From: Gemmatimonadota bacterium
Lineage (GTDB): Bacteria; Gemmatimonadota; Gemmatimonadetes; Gemmatimonadales; GWC2-71-9
Reading direction: 5' to 3'
Length of the DNA: 64,000 nucleotides
Assembly: GCA_003222195.1 (NCBI GenBank)
Contig: QHVB01000025.1
Coordinates: forward strand, 310,001 to 374,000
Shown here piece by piece: positions 45,562-53,827 of the stretch. The notes beneath the pieces were generated by a model, which saw only the letters and a program-made list of their open reading frames with translations, ran no database searches and was not told the origin of the DNA. Made by a program: the position numbers and the translations under genes. Every line of letters starts with the position of its first letter. Within the stretch, counting starts at the first letter, position 1.

Positions 45562-46599
45562 TCACCGCTCCAGCCGCGGTTCTCCAATCATCCCCATCGG
45601 CTCACCCTGCGACATGGCGGGCGTCGCGACGACGTACAGCACGATGCCGCCGAACGGCGCCCGGATCTCGGCCTGTGGATTGCCGAAGAAATCGGTAAGC
45701 ACTCCGATCACGCTGCCTTTCTGGACGCTTTGGCCGCGCTCGACGCGCGCGTGCCACACGCCAGTGGCGGGGCTGCGGAGCACTTCGGTACGCTCGAAAA
45801 ACAGGGGCTGTCGAACGAGCTCGACGTCCCCAGGCACCATGTGGAAATAGCGTAGCAGCCGGAAGACACCGTCCACGTTCCGCTGCACCATGTCTTCGGC
45901 GGGGATGCCGAGGTATCCGGTCTCCGTGGTGATCGAGGGCTTGCCCCGGAGTTGCGCCGTGTTCTGCGTGTAGACCGATGCGCGGACGTCGCGGGGGCGC
46001 ATCGTGTCGACGACGATGTGATCGCTGCCCCACGCCAGCGCCATCTCGCGCGCAATCGAATCAGCCCGCGCATTGAGGCCGAGCGGACTCCAATAGCTGT
46101 AGGGCCGGAGCGACTCGTTGCCGTCGCCGCCGTGAATGTCCACGAGGTAGTCCGCGCGCTCGATGATCTGATTGGTAATCGCGTAGGCAATGCGCTCCGA
46201 AACCGTGCCGTCCGCCTTGCCGGGATAGACGCGGTTCAGGTTCTTCCCGTCGATCGGGCTGTAGTAGATCGTTCGGCCGAGGAACGACGGCATGTTCGCG
46301 ACGTGGACGATGAGCAGCGTGCCACGCAGCACGGCAGGATCGATTATCGCACGCACGCGCTGCAGCGCGACAATCGGCGCGACCTCGGAGCCGTGGGTGC
46401 CGGCGATCAACGCCAGTGTCGGCCCGGACTGGGCGCCTCGAACGATCGTGATCGGAATCCGGGTCGCCGCGTCGCTGCCCGCCGGTACCTCGATGAATCC
46501 TGAAGAGGCCTGGCCTGGTCGTGCGCTCGCTGAGCCGAGCGTGAGAGAGCCAGTTTGCTGCAGTGCGGCAATGAGGAGAGCAGGAATGACGGCGAGCAT
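45562..46599 (-). CDS. Exported aspartoacylase/succinylglutamate-desuccinylase-family hydrolase
   Basis: About 345 aa M14-type zinc hydrolase. The metal motif GTHGSE and the later DIHGGD are present, as in AstE/AspA proteins. The C-terminal lipoyl-like strand (GVWHARVERGQSVQKGSVIGVL) is common in this family. A signal peptide (MLAVIPALLIAALQQTG) indicates export. ATG 46599 is favoured because GGAG precedes it; ATG 46626 adds nine residues. Substrate unknown. Confidence 0.85.
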   Translation of the reverse strand: MLAVIPALLIAALQQTGSLTLGSASARPGQASSGFIEVPAGSDAATRIPITIVRGAQSGPTLALIAGTHGSEVAPIVALQRVRAIIDPAVLRGTLLIVHVANMPSFLGRTIYYSPIDGKNLNRVYPGKADGTVSERIAYAITNQIIERADYLVDIHGGDGNESLRPYSYWSPLGLNARADSIAREMALAWGSDHIVVDTMRPRDVRASVYTQNTAQLRGKPSITTETGYLGIPAEDMVQRNVDGVFRLLRYFHMVPGDVELVRQPLFFERTEVLRSPATGVWHARVERGQSVQKGSVIGVLTDFFGNPQAEIRAPFGGIVLYVVATPAMSQGEPMGMIGEPRLER

Positions 46600-46643
46600 G
46601 CCAGCTCCGCGCGACGGGGATGGCATAATCTTATCGCGTTATG

Positions 46644-46672
46644 GCGTTAGGGGCACGTTGCTCCGTTGACAA
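46644..46672 (-). promoter_or_regulatory. Probable promoter of the aspartoacylase-family gene
   Basis: On the minus strand TTGTCA (46667-46672) and TAACGC (46644-46649) are 17 bases apart; TTGTCA matches five of six -35 bases. It lies in the 52-base gap after the Kef-type gene on the same strand. The start site would be near 46637. Confidence 0.5.
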
Positions 46673-46678
46673 CCAGCA

Positions 46679-48676
46679 CTAGCTCGGCTCGTCCCCAGTG
46701 AGCAGGCGATACGCGCTCTTTATGTGTAGCGGCTGTCCCACCACCACGAGGACATCGCCCGCGGCGAGCCGGAAGTCGGCGTCGGGCGTGGCGACATCGC
46801 TCTGGCCACGCCGCACCGCGAGAATCAGCGCTCCGGTTTTTGAACGCAGCCCCGTGTCGGCGATCGTCTGTCCCACGACGGGTGCCTGCTCCCCCAAGAC
46901 GATGCGTTCGACGTGCATCTGCGGCATCGCGCGGATAGCCCCGGTCAGTGTGAGCCGCAGGCGAGCGCCGGGCCGCAAGGCCTGGTAGTGCGATGCGCGG
47001 ATCTCGCCGACCAGCCGTTCGATTTCGTCGCGCGGCACGTTGTAATGCGCTAGCACACGCGAGAAAATCTCGATGGACGTTTCGAACTCTTCGGGGATGA
47101 CGACGTTCGCGCCGAGGCGCGTGAGCTCGGGGATCTCGATCACGTACCGCGTTCTGGCGATGATGTGGGCCTTCGGATTGAGCTCCCGGGCAACGCGCAC
47201 CATCCGCCGCGTGGCCGCGGGGTCGGAAATCGCAATCACAAAGAGCCGCGCGCGGTCGATCCCGAGGGCGCGGAGAATCTCCTCGCGCGTGGCGTCGCCA
47301 TAAAACGCCGGCTCACCCTCGGCGCGCGCCTTGCGCACCGTCTGCGCGTTCAGCTCGACAATGAGATAGGGCGCGTTGATCAACCGCAGCGCAGCGGCGA
47401 GGTTGCGGCCGTTGAGGCCGTAGCCGGCGATGATGACGTGATCCTTGACCTGCTCGTGCACGGGTGCCAGGTCACGGGGCCTGAACCCCGGCAGCAATCG
47501 ATCGAGCGGGACCAGCTTCTCGAGCGCGTCCAGCATCGCCGGTCCTCCCTGCAGCAGGAACGGCGTCACGAGCATCGTGATAACCGCGACGCCCAGGAAT
47601 TGCTGGTAGAGGAGGTTCGGCAACAGTCCCGCGACGCGCCCCTCCTTGGCGAGCACAAACGAGAACTCGCCGATCTGAGACACCGCGACTCCGGCGAGTA
47701 GCGCCACGCGGCCGGAATACCCCAGCAGCGCGGGGCCCACCGCCGCGGCCAGCGCCTTGCCGCCCATGATCACCGCGACGGCGACGAGCGTGAGGACGAT
47801 GTGTTCGCGGATGATGTCGAGCTGGACCAGCATGCCGACGGCCACGAAGAACAGCGAAATAAAGATGTCTCGGAACGGCATCAGCTCCGCGAGCGCCTGG
47901 TAGCCGTAGTCGGACTCGGAGATGATGAGACCTGCCAGGAAAGCGCCGAGGGCGAGCGAGGCACCTGCGGCGGCCGTGCCGAGCGCGGTGAGGGTGCCGA
48001 TGAGGATCACCGCGATGAGAAACAGCTCGCGGCTGCGAGTCTTCAGGATCTCGCGCAGCGCCCGCGGCACGATTGTCCGCGCGGCAATGATCACCCCGAC
48101 GACGACGAGCGCGGCCTTGCCCAGCGCGATCAGCAGCCCGATCATGCCCCCTTCCGCCTTCCCCGCGAGGAAGGGGAGCACGAGCATGATCGGCACCACG
48201 CAGAGGTCCTGAAAGATCAAGACGCCCGTCGCCAGGCGACCGTGCGGAGCGTCGATCTCACCCGCGTCCGTCATCACTTTGAGCACGATGGCGGTGCTCG
48301 ACAGGGCGATCAGGAATCCGAGGAACAGGGCCACGCGCCAGCTGCCCAGAAACGCCAGTCCCGCCGCCAGCGTCGCCAGGATCGTGAAGCCCATCTGCGA
48401 GAACCCGCCCACGAGGATTTGGCGGCCCATCTCCTTCAGCCGGCTCAGCGAGAATTCGATGCCGATCGTGAACAGCAGCAGGATCACGCCGACTTCGGCG
48501 AGTCCGTCGACATCCTGCGGATCGTTGACGAAGCCGAGCGCGTTGGGACCGAGCAGAATTCCCGCGACGATGAATCCGGGGAGTGCGGGAAGCTTGAGTC
48601 GATAGAAAACCAGAATGACCAGCAGTGAGCCGGCGAAGATGACGGCGAGGTCACGGAGGATGTGCAGCTGTTCCAC
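46679..48676 (-). CDS. Kef-type K+/H+ antiporter (CPA2) with RCK domains
   Basis: 665 aa. About 12 membrane helices (1-385) of the Na/H exchanger fold with GPNALGF near the N-terminus, then a TrkA-N/RCK domain with the nucleotide motif GYGLNGRNLA, and a TrkA-C domain in the last 85 residues. Related to KefB/KefC and to ligand-gated K+ efflux systems, which handle electrophile or osmotic stress. GTG 48676 start; the divergent MscS gene begins 30 bases away. Confidence 0.93.
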   Translation of the reverse strand: MEQLHILRDLAVIFAGSLLVILVFYRLKLPALPGFIVAGILLGPNALGFVNDPQDVDGLAEVGVILLLFTIGIEFSLSRLKEMGRQILVGGFSQMGFTILATLAAGLAFLGSWRVALFLGFLIALSSTAIVLKVMTDAGEIDAPHGRLATGVLIFQDLCVVPIMLVLPFLAGKAEGGMIGLLIALGKAALVVVGVIIAARTIVPRALREILKTRSRELFLIAVILIGTLTALGTAAAGASLALGAFLAGLIISESDYGYQALAELMPFRDIFISLFFVAVGMLVQLDIIREHIVLTLVAVAVIMGGKALAAAVGPALLGYSGRVALLAGVAVSQIGEFSFVLAKEGRVAGLLPNLLYQQFLGVAVITMLVTPFLLQGGPAMLDALEKLVPLDRLLPGFRPRDLAPVHEQVKDHVIIAGYGLNGRNLAAALRLINAPYLIVELNAQTVRKARAEGEPAFYGDATREEILRALGIDRARLFVIAISDPAATRRMVRVARELNPKAHIIARTRYVIEIPELTRLGANVVIPEEFETSIEIFSRVLAHYNVPRDEIERLVGEIRASHYQALRPGARLRLTLTGAIRAMPQMHVERIVLGEQAPVVGQTIADTGLRSKTGALILAVRRGQSDVATPDADFRLAAGDVLVVVGQPLHIKSAYRLLTGDEPS

Positions 48677-48706
48677 GGTGGCCTAAAGGTAGGAGGACCC
48701 ATAGCT

Positions 48707-49633
48707 TTGGCCACCGTGCGCGACTGGCTCCAGGACCGCATCGGGCTGAGCCCCGCGGTGCAGATGCACCTGCTGGTCACGATCATCGTGATCGCGGGGC
48801 TCTGGATCATCGAGCGGGTCGTCCTCGCGATTGTCTACCGGCGGGTCACCGATCCCTGGTCGCGCTATCGCTGGCGCAAGACGATCACCTACATAACCCT
48901 CGCGATCGCCGTCCTCGTTATCGGGCGCGAGTGGCTCGAAGGCTTCAAGTCGCTTGCCACATTCCTCGGCCTCGTCTCAGCGGGAATCGCGATCGCGCTC
49001 AAGGATCCGCTGACGAATCTCGCGGGGTGGGCGTTCATCGTATGGCGGCGGCCGTTCGAAGTCGGCGACCGCATCGAAATCGCCAAGCACAAGGGCGATG
49101 TCATCGACATCCGGCTGTTCCAATTCACGCTGAACGAGATCGGCGTGTGGGTGGATGCGGACCAGAGTACCGGGCGCATCGTCCATATCCCGAACCAGCA
49201 GGTGTTTACCGAGCCCGTGGCCAACTATGACAAGGGCTTCAGGTACATTTGGAACGAAGTGCCGGTGTTGGTGACCTACGAAAGCAACTGGAAAAAGGCG
49301 AAGGAGATTCTGACGGCGATCGCGTTCAAACACGCCGAGCATCTGACGGCGGAGGCGGAGCGCGATCTGCTCGCTGCTTCACAACAGTTTCTGATCAACT
49401 ACAAGAAGCTCACGCCGATCGTCTACACCAGCACGGCGGCGTCCGGCATCCTGCTGACGATCCGCTACCTCATCGAGCCACGCCGCCGGCGCGGGACTGT
49501 TTCTGCAATCTGGGACGACATTCTCACCGAATTCGCGAAGGCCAAGGATATCGATCTCGCGTATCACACCGTGCGGTCGTTCAGCAATCCTATCGAAGGG
49601 AAGATCGTCGGGACGGCCGAGGAGCAGAGCTAG
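48707..49633 (+). CDS. MscS-family mechanosensitive channel
   Basis: About 308 aa. Three helices precede the pore-lining segment GLVSAGIAIALKDPLTNLAGW, then the beta domain (RRPFEVGDRIEI) and C-terminal vestibule. Start TTG 48707 is chosen because AGGAGG (48691-48696) is 10 bases upstream; GTG 48662 would overlap the divergent antiporter start. It would release solutes on hypo-osmotic shock, fitting the neighbouring K+ efflux gene. Its stop TAG overlaps the convergent stop by two bases. Confidence 0.9.
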   Translation: MATVRDWLQDRIGLSPAVQMHLLVTIIVIAGLWIIERVVLAIVYRRVTDPWSRYRWRKTITYITLAIAVLVIGREWLEGFKSLATFLGLVSAGIAIALKDPLTNLAGWAFIVWRRPFEVGDRIEIAKHKGDVIDIRLFQFTLNEIGVWVDADQSTGRIVHIPNQQVFTEPVANYDKGFRYIWNEVPVLVTYESNWKKAKEILTAIAFKHAEHLTAEAERDLLAASQQFLINYKKLTPIVYTSTAASGILLTIRYLIEPRRRRGTVSAIWDDILTEFAKAKDIDLAYHTVRSFSNPIEGKIVGTAEEQS

Positions 49634-51165
49634 CCTTTCCGGAGTGCGGTCCCGGTCTCGACGACGGTGCGCACCAGCAGATCGAAATCCGCTCGGCGGC
49701 TGCGGTGATTCGTGATGGCGACACGAATCGCAAATCGGCCGTCGAGCATCGTCTGCGACGGAATCGCCACCCCGCTTTCCTGAATTCGCAGCAGGATCTC
49801 CTTGTTGAGCGCGTTCAACGCGACATCGTCCGCGCCTGGCGCAACGAAGCGGAAACAGACCACGTTCAGCGGCGCCGGCGCGAGCAGCTCGAGCCGCGGA
49901 TGTTTCGTCACGAGCCCCGCGAGGTAATGCGCCTGGCGCACGTTTTGGTGAATCAACTCGCTGAACGCATCCAGGCCGTGCGTCTTGAACGACATCCAGA
50001 CCTTGAGGGCCCGGAATCCGCGCGACAGCTGCACGCCGCGCTCGGCGAAGGGAAACCCGCCCGCCGCGATGCCACGATCGAACGACGCGAGATAGGCGGG
50101 AGTCACGTTGAACGTAGCGCGATGGGCTTTCTGGTCGCGCACCAGAGTGCATCCCACCTCATAGGGCATGTACAGCCACTTGTGCAGATCGAACGCGACT
50201 GAATCGGACTGCTCGAGTCCTCGAACCAGCGGGCGGAGCTCCGGAACGAGCGCCGCGAGCGCGCCGAACGCGCCATCGACGTGGAACCAGGTGTTTTCCT
50301 CCCGGCTCAACGCAGCCAGCGCGCGGAGATCGTCCGTCGCTCCGGTGTTCACCGTCCCCGCGTTGCCGACGATGCAAATCGGCCGCTGGCCCTTGGCCTT
50401 GTCGGCGGCCAGCGTGGCGCGCAGTGCCTTCAGGTCGATCGCGTAGTCGGCGCCGACGGGAATTGAGCGCAGGGCGTCGTGACCGAGCCCCAGCAGCTCA
50501 ACGGCTTTGCGCACGGAGGAATGTGTCTCGGTCGACGCGTAGACCGTGAGTTTCGGTCCGGCATGCAGGCCGCCTTCGCGAATGTCGAATCCCGCGCGCG
50601 CGTTCCGCGCGACCGCGAGGCCCACGAAGTTCGCCATCGAGCCGCCCGACACGAGCAGGCCGTGCGTTTCGGCGGGCAGCCCGAGCAGCTCGACCAGCCA
50701 CCCGATCACCTGATTCTCGACCACTGCGGGCGAGTCATCGAACTCCGCGACCTGCGGATTCATTCCGGAGGCCAGCATATCCGCCAGCATCGCGAAGGGC
50801 GTCCCCGTCCCGATCACCCAGCCCCAGAAACGTGGATGGATGTTGCCGGTCGGGTAGGGGAGTACGTCGCGTTTGAATTCTTCGTAGACGTCGGCCGCCG
50901 GCGTCGGTTTGCGCGGCGTGGGGGCGCTGGACAGGCGTTTGCGGACGTCGGCGGGCACGGGCCGCCACACGGGGCGCTCCCGCACGGTCCGCAGGTACTC
51001 GAGCATCTCGTCCACCATGCGGTGGCCGAGCTGGCGCAGGTCCTCCCACCCCTGCGCGTCCGCGGGGTCGAGGCTAATCTCCGGCGAGGACTTCGTAGTG
51101 GTCGACGAAGGGCTCGAGCTCGACGAGGAAGTCGCGGTCTTCCGGGTAGTAATGGGCTTTCTCAT
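49630..51165 (-). CDS. PLP-dependent group II decarboxylase-like enzyme (AADC family)
   Basis: About 511 aa. PLP lysine K329 (DLHKW), ring-stacking H215 (THSS) and D297 (HVDGAFG) are present, as in aromatic-amino-acid decarboxylases. By eye, the position of the mobile-loop catalytic Tyr (DDC Tyr332, 11 residues before RGFRALK's Phe) is Phe here, a change that in known cases favours oxidative deamination to aldehyde. The ATG at 51165 gives a Ser-rich N-terminus overlapping the previous gene by 92 bases; the conserved part starts near SLDPAD, with no better start codon. Last gene of the Lrp-led operon. Confidence 0.88.
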   Translation of the reverse strand: MRKPITTRKTATSSSSSSPSSTTTKSSPEISLDPADAQGWEDLRQLGHRMVDEMLEYLRTVRERPVWRPVPADVRKRLSSAPTPRKPTPAADVYEEFKRDVLPYPTGNIHPRFWGWVIGTGTPFAMLADMLASGMNPQVAEFDDSPAVVENQVIGWLVELLGLPAETHGLLVSGGSMANFVGLAVARNARAGFDIREGGLHAGPKLTVYASTETHSSVRKAVELLGLGHDALRSIPVGADYAIDLKALRATLAADKAKGQRPICIVGNAGTVNTGATDDLRALAALSREENTWFHVDGAFGALAALVPELRPLVRGLEQSDSVAFDLHKWLYMPYEVGCTLVRDQKAHRATFNVTPAYLASFDRGIAAGGFPFAERGVQLSRGFRALKVWMSFKTHGLDAFSELIHQNVRQAHYLAGLVTKHPRLELLAPAPLNVVCFRFVAPGADDVALNALNKEILLRIQESGVAIPSQTMLDGRFAIRVAITNHRSRRADFDLLVRTVVETGTALRKG

Positions 51166-51415
51166 AGTCCTCTCCGGCAAAGCGCCGGATCGCGTCGAGT
51201 GACTCCCACAACGAAATGAACGTGAACTCGGCGCGATCCTGCTTGATGCGCCGCAGCACATAGACACCGCGATTGCCGGGTGTGGCCCGGCAATCCCGAG
51301 CGCCGGTGCGCTCGAGGTAGTCCGCGTACTCGTCGGCCCGCGCGGCGTCGGTCACGCCGTGCCAGATGCGGGCGATCAGTCTAGAGCCGGTCGAGTTTGG
51401 CGACGGTGCGTTCAT
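51074..51415 (-). CDS. ABM-type small monooxygenase/dimeric ferredoxin-like protein
   Basis: 113 aa with the antibiotic-biosynthesis-monooxygenase pattern: RIWHG near the N-terminus, FTFISLWESLDAIRRFAGEDYEKAHYYPED in the middle. Such proteins are small dimers acting as monooxygenases, heme-degrading enzymes or just binding proteins. It overlaps the cupin gene by 35 bases and the decarboxylase-like gene by 92, so the three are read in tight succession. Confidence 0.78.
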   Translation of the reverse strand: MNAPSPNSTGSRLIARIWHGVTDAARADEYADYLERTGARDCRATPGNRGVYVLRRIKQDRAEFTFISLWESLDAIRRFAGEDYEKAHYYPEDRDFLVELEPFVDHYEVLAGD

Positions 51416-51746
51416 TGCGGACGTTCCCCGTGTTCAGGGTCGATTTGGGCTCGAACAGCAGCACGTGCGTTTCGTCGTCGGCGACCGGCAAATGCTCGAC
51501 GCCGTGCGGGATGATGACGAACTCGCCCGGCTCGATCACGAGGTCCGTGTCTCGGAGCTTCATCCGTAACCGGCCCTTCACGACCAGAAACAGCTCGTCC
51601 TCACGCTCGTGGTGGTGCCAGACGAACTCCCCTTTGAGCTTCGTGAGCTTCACGTGACTGTCGTTCACTTCGCCGACGATCTTGGGACTCCACTGATCCT
51701 GAAACCGGCCGAACATCTCGGCGAGATTGACTTTACGGACGCTCAT
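51381..51746 (-). CDS. Single-domain cupin
   Basis: 121 aa with one beta-barrel cupin domain: metal motif 1 as WHHHEREDELFLVVKG (HHH..E) and motif 2 as PGEFVIIPHGVEHLP. Members of this group include dioxygenases, isomerases and small-molecule sensors. Overlaps the upstream exporter-hydrolase gene by four bases. Operon context suggests handling of an amino-acid-derived aromatic or amine compound, but this is inference. Confidence 0.87.
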   Translation of the reverse strand: MSVRKVNLAEMFGRFQDQWSPKIVGEVNDSHVKLTKLKGEFVWHHHEREDELFLVVKGRLRMKLRDTDLVIEPGEFVIIPHGVEHLPVADDETHVLLFEPKSTLNTGNVRNERTVAKLDRL

Positions 51747-53221
51747 GCGACCTCCCGTTGGGCCTGTCCCAGAATCGTTGCGGTATCCACGACCGTGGCG
51801 AATTCACCGTGGAGGTCGGCGAGCGCGACGTCGTGCAGCAGTTCCGACCCGTAACGCTTGCCGTCCGGTCCCGTGTTGTCGAACGTCGCGGTTGCGTCGG
51901 ACACGACGTAGGTGGCGAAGCCGAGATTGCCGGCCATCCGCGCCGTCGTCGACACGCACATGTTCGTTTGCAGTCCCACCATCACCAGGGTCGTGATGCC
52001 GCGCCGCCGCAAATCGGCTTCGAGTGTCGTCCCGATGAATGCGCTGTTAACCGACTTCTGAACGACCGGCTCTCCGGGGAGCGGCCGGACTTCGTCCTTG
52101 ATCTCGACGCCCGGTTGGCCGGGCCGGAGCGGGGAATTGGGCAGCTTGGAAACGTGCTGTACATGAATCAGTGGCCGGCCGCTCTCGCGCCATGCCTGCT
52201 GCAGGCGAGCGATATTGCGCTCGAGATCGGGGTTGTTGCGATGATACTTCTCGCGAAAGACGTCCATCCCCTTCTGCACATCGATAGTCAGGAGGACGGC
52301 GTCTTTGGGGAGCGTGCTCATGTGGAGGTCTCCGGCTCGGAGTTGATGCGAGAATTGAATCCAGACGACAGCCGCCAGGATCATTCCCATCGCGATAAAT
52401 GTGCGCGGACCCACCGGTTCGTGCAGCAGCAGCCAGCCGAGCAGAACGGCGATCACGGGATTCACGTAGGCGTAGGTGCCGACGATCGTGGCCGATGCGT
52501 GCCGCAGCGCGTACGAATAGGCGCTGTAGCCGAGGATCGATCCGAAGATCACGAGATACGCGATTGCGCCGATCCCGCGCGCGCTCAGATGCCAGGACGG
52601 CCATTCTCCCAGCAACGTGCCGACCAACGCCACCGCGCCGCCGCCCACGATCATCTGAAATGCGGCACCCATATAGGGGCTCGCCTGCGTCGGATGACGT
52701 TTGGCGTACACGGTGCCGAGCGACCACGACGCGCTCGCCATGGTCAACGCGATCGGTCCGCGCTTGTCGGCCGCGAGAATCTCGGCCGGCGTCGCGCCGA
52801 CCAGGAGCAGGGTGCCGAGGAAGCCGAGCAGCAGACCGGCGACGATGCGCCAGTTCAGATCTGACGATCCGCCAGGGATGATCGCGTCGAACAACGCGGT
52901 CCACATCGCGACCGTGACGACGAAAATGCTCGCGATGCCGGAACCGACGTACTGCTCCGACCACACGACGAACGCGTTCCCGCCGGCGAGCAGCATCAAG
53001 CCCACGATCGCGAGTGTCTTCCAGTCGCTCTTGCGAGGCAGTGGATCACCGAGCGCGCGGGCGATGATGAGCAGCAGAACTCCAGCGACGAAGAAACGCA
53101 GACCAGCAAAAAGGAAAGGCGGCAGCTCCGTAACGCCGACCTTGATCGCGAGATAGGTCGAGCCCCAGAAGACACAAACCACCAAATAGGCGATGAGCGC
53201 TTTGCCTTTGAGCGTTGCCAT
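51743..53221 (-). CDS. DMT-family exporter fused to an isochorismatase-family hydrolase
   Basis: 492 aa, one uninterrupted frame. Residues 1-295 are an EamA-type ten-helix drug/metabolite exporter with two EamA repeats (FWGSTYLAIK, SYALRHASATIVGTYAYVNPVIAVLLGW). Residues 301-492 are a complete isochorismatase-family cysteine hydrolase with the triad D314, K389 and C422 (NMCVSTTARMA). Only about five residues (AGDLH) join them. Met301 is preceded by a GGAG ribosome site at the right distance, so the hydrolase may also be made separately. ATG 53221 shares a base with the Lrp stop. Likely exports or processes a compound made by this operon. Confidence 0.9.
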   Translation of the reverse strand: MATLKGKALIAYLVVCVFWGSTYLAIKVGVTELPPFLFAGLRFFVAGVLLLIIARALGDPLPRKSDWKTLAIVGLMLLAGGNAFVVWSEQYVGSGIASIFVVTVAMWTALFDAIIPGGSSDLNWRIVAGLLLGFLGTLLLVGATPAEILAADKRGPIALTMASASWSLGTVYAKRHPTQASPYMGAAFQMIVGGGAVALVGTLLGEWPSWHLSARGIGAIAYLVIFGSILGYSAYSYALRHASATIVGTYAYVNPVIAVLLGWLLLHEPVGPRTFIAMGMILAAVVWIQFSHQLRAGDLHMSTLPKDAVLLTIDVQKGMDVFREKYHRNNPDLERNIARLQQAWRESGRPLIHVQHVSKLPNSPLRPGQPGVEIKDEVRPLPGEPVVQKSVNSAFIGTTLEADLRRRGITTLVMVGLQTNMCVSTTARMAGNLGFATYVVSDATATFDNTGPDGKRYGSELLHDVALADLHGEFATVVDTATILGQAQREVA

Positions 53222-53700
53222 CAATCGGGCTCCGTCGGCATGAAGCCCGGCTTCTCGAACAGCGTCGAGAGCACGATCGTCGTGCGTGTGTTCATCTGCG
53301 AATTCGGTCCGCGCAGGTCGCGGAGGATTTCCTGGACGCCCTCGAGATTGGGCGCGACGACCTTGAGGATGTAGCAGTCATCGCCGGCGATGTGGTGGCA
53401 TTCGAGCACACCCGGATGTTTTTCCATTTCCCGCATGCGCGGCTCGTCGCCGACGTAGTCGCTCGAGCCGTACCGCACCGCGACGAACGCCGTCACGGGA
53501 AAGCCGATCTTCGGGCGATCGAGCTGGACGCGATACCCACGGATGTAGCCCGACTCTTCGAGGCGCTTCACGCGCTCCATGATTGCGGGCCGCGAGAGAC
53601 CGATCTCATCGGCGACCGCCTGGTAGCTGGCACGGCCGTCCTGGGAGAGGATGCGGAGGATGCGGCGGTCGGTAGCGTCGAGCTCTGTCTTGGCGGGCAT
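53221..53700 (-). CDS. Lrp/AsnC-family regulator
   Basis: 159 aa. N-terminal winged HTH (ILRILSQDGRASYQAVADEIGLSRPAIMERVKRLEESG) followed by the RAM/AsnC ligand domain (about 68-150). These octameric regulators sense amino acids. ATG 53700 has GGAG about 10 bases upstream; the open frame to 53844 is ignored because the family starts here. First gene of the operon to 49630; probably autoregulates through the inverted repeat at 53778-53799 and controls the divergent larE. Confidence 0.92.
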   Translation of the reverse strand: MPAKTELDATDRRILRILSQDGRASYQAVADEIGLSRPAIMERVKRLEESGYIRGYRVQLDRPKIGFPVTAFVAVRYGSSDYVGDEPRMREMEKHPGVLECHHIAGDDCYILKVVAPNLEGVQEILRDLRGPNSQMNTRTTIVLSTLFEKPGFMPTEPD

Positions 53701-53777
53701 TTGGGAAGCTCCGGGGTTTGTTCGTGAACGCTTCGTAAGCTTAATCAGTTTCGCTCCTACGGAATATCCGGTTTTGG

Positions 53778-53799
53778 CAATCCAATTGTCCTTGGATTG
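53778..53799. promoter_or_regulatory. Inverted repeat, likely Lrp operator
   Basis: CAATCCAA (53778-53785) and TTGGATTG (53792-53799) form a perfect 8-base inverted repeat with a 6-base spacer, in the 127-base gap between divergent Lrp and larE genes. The right arm overlaps the larE -35. Its position, not a match to a known Lrp consensus, supports the call. Confidence 0.55.
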
Positions 53800-53820
53800 G
53801 GACAGTGGCGGGGGTACTAT
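53792..53820 (+). promoter_or_regulatory. larE promoter
   Basis: -35 TTGGAT (53792-53797) and -10 TACTAT (53815-53820) are 17 bases apart. The ATG follows 7 bases after the -10, so the transcript should start at or within a base or two of the start codon (leaderless). Confidence 0.6.
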
Positions 53821-53827
53821 TCGGCCC

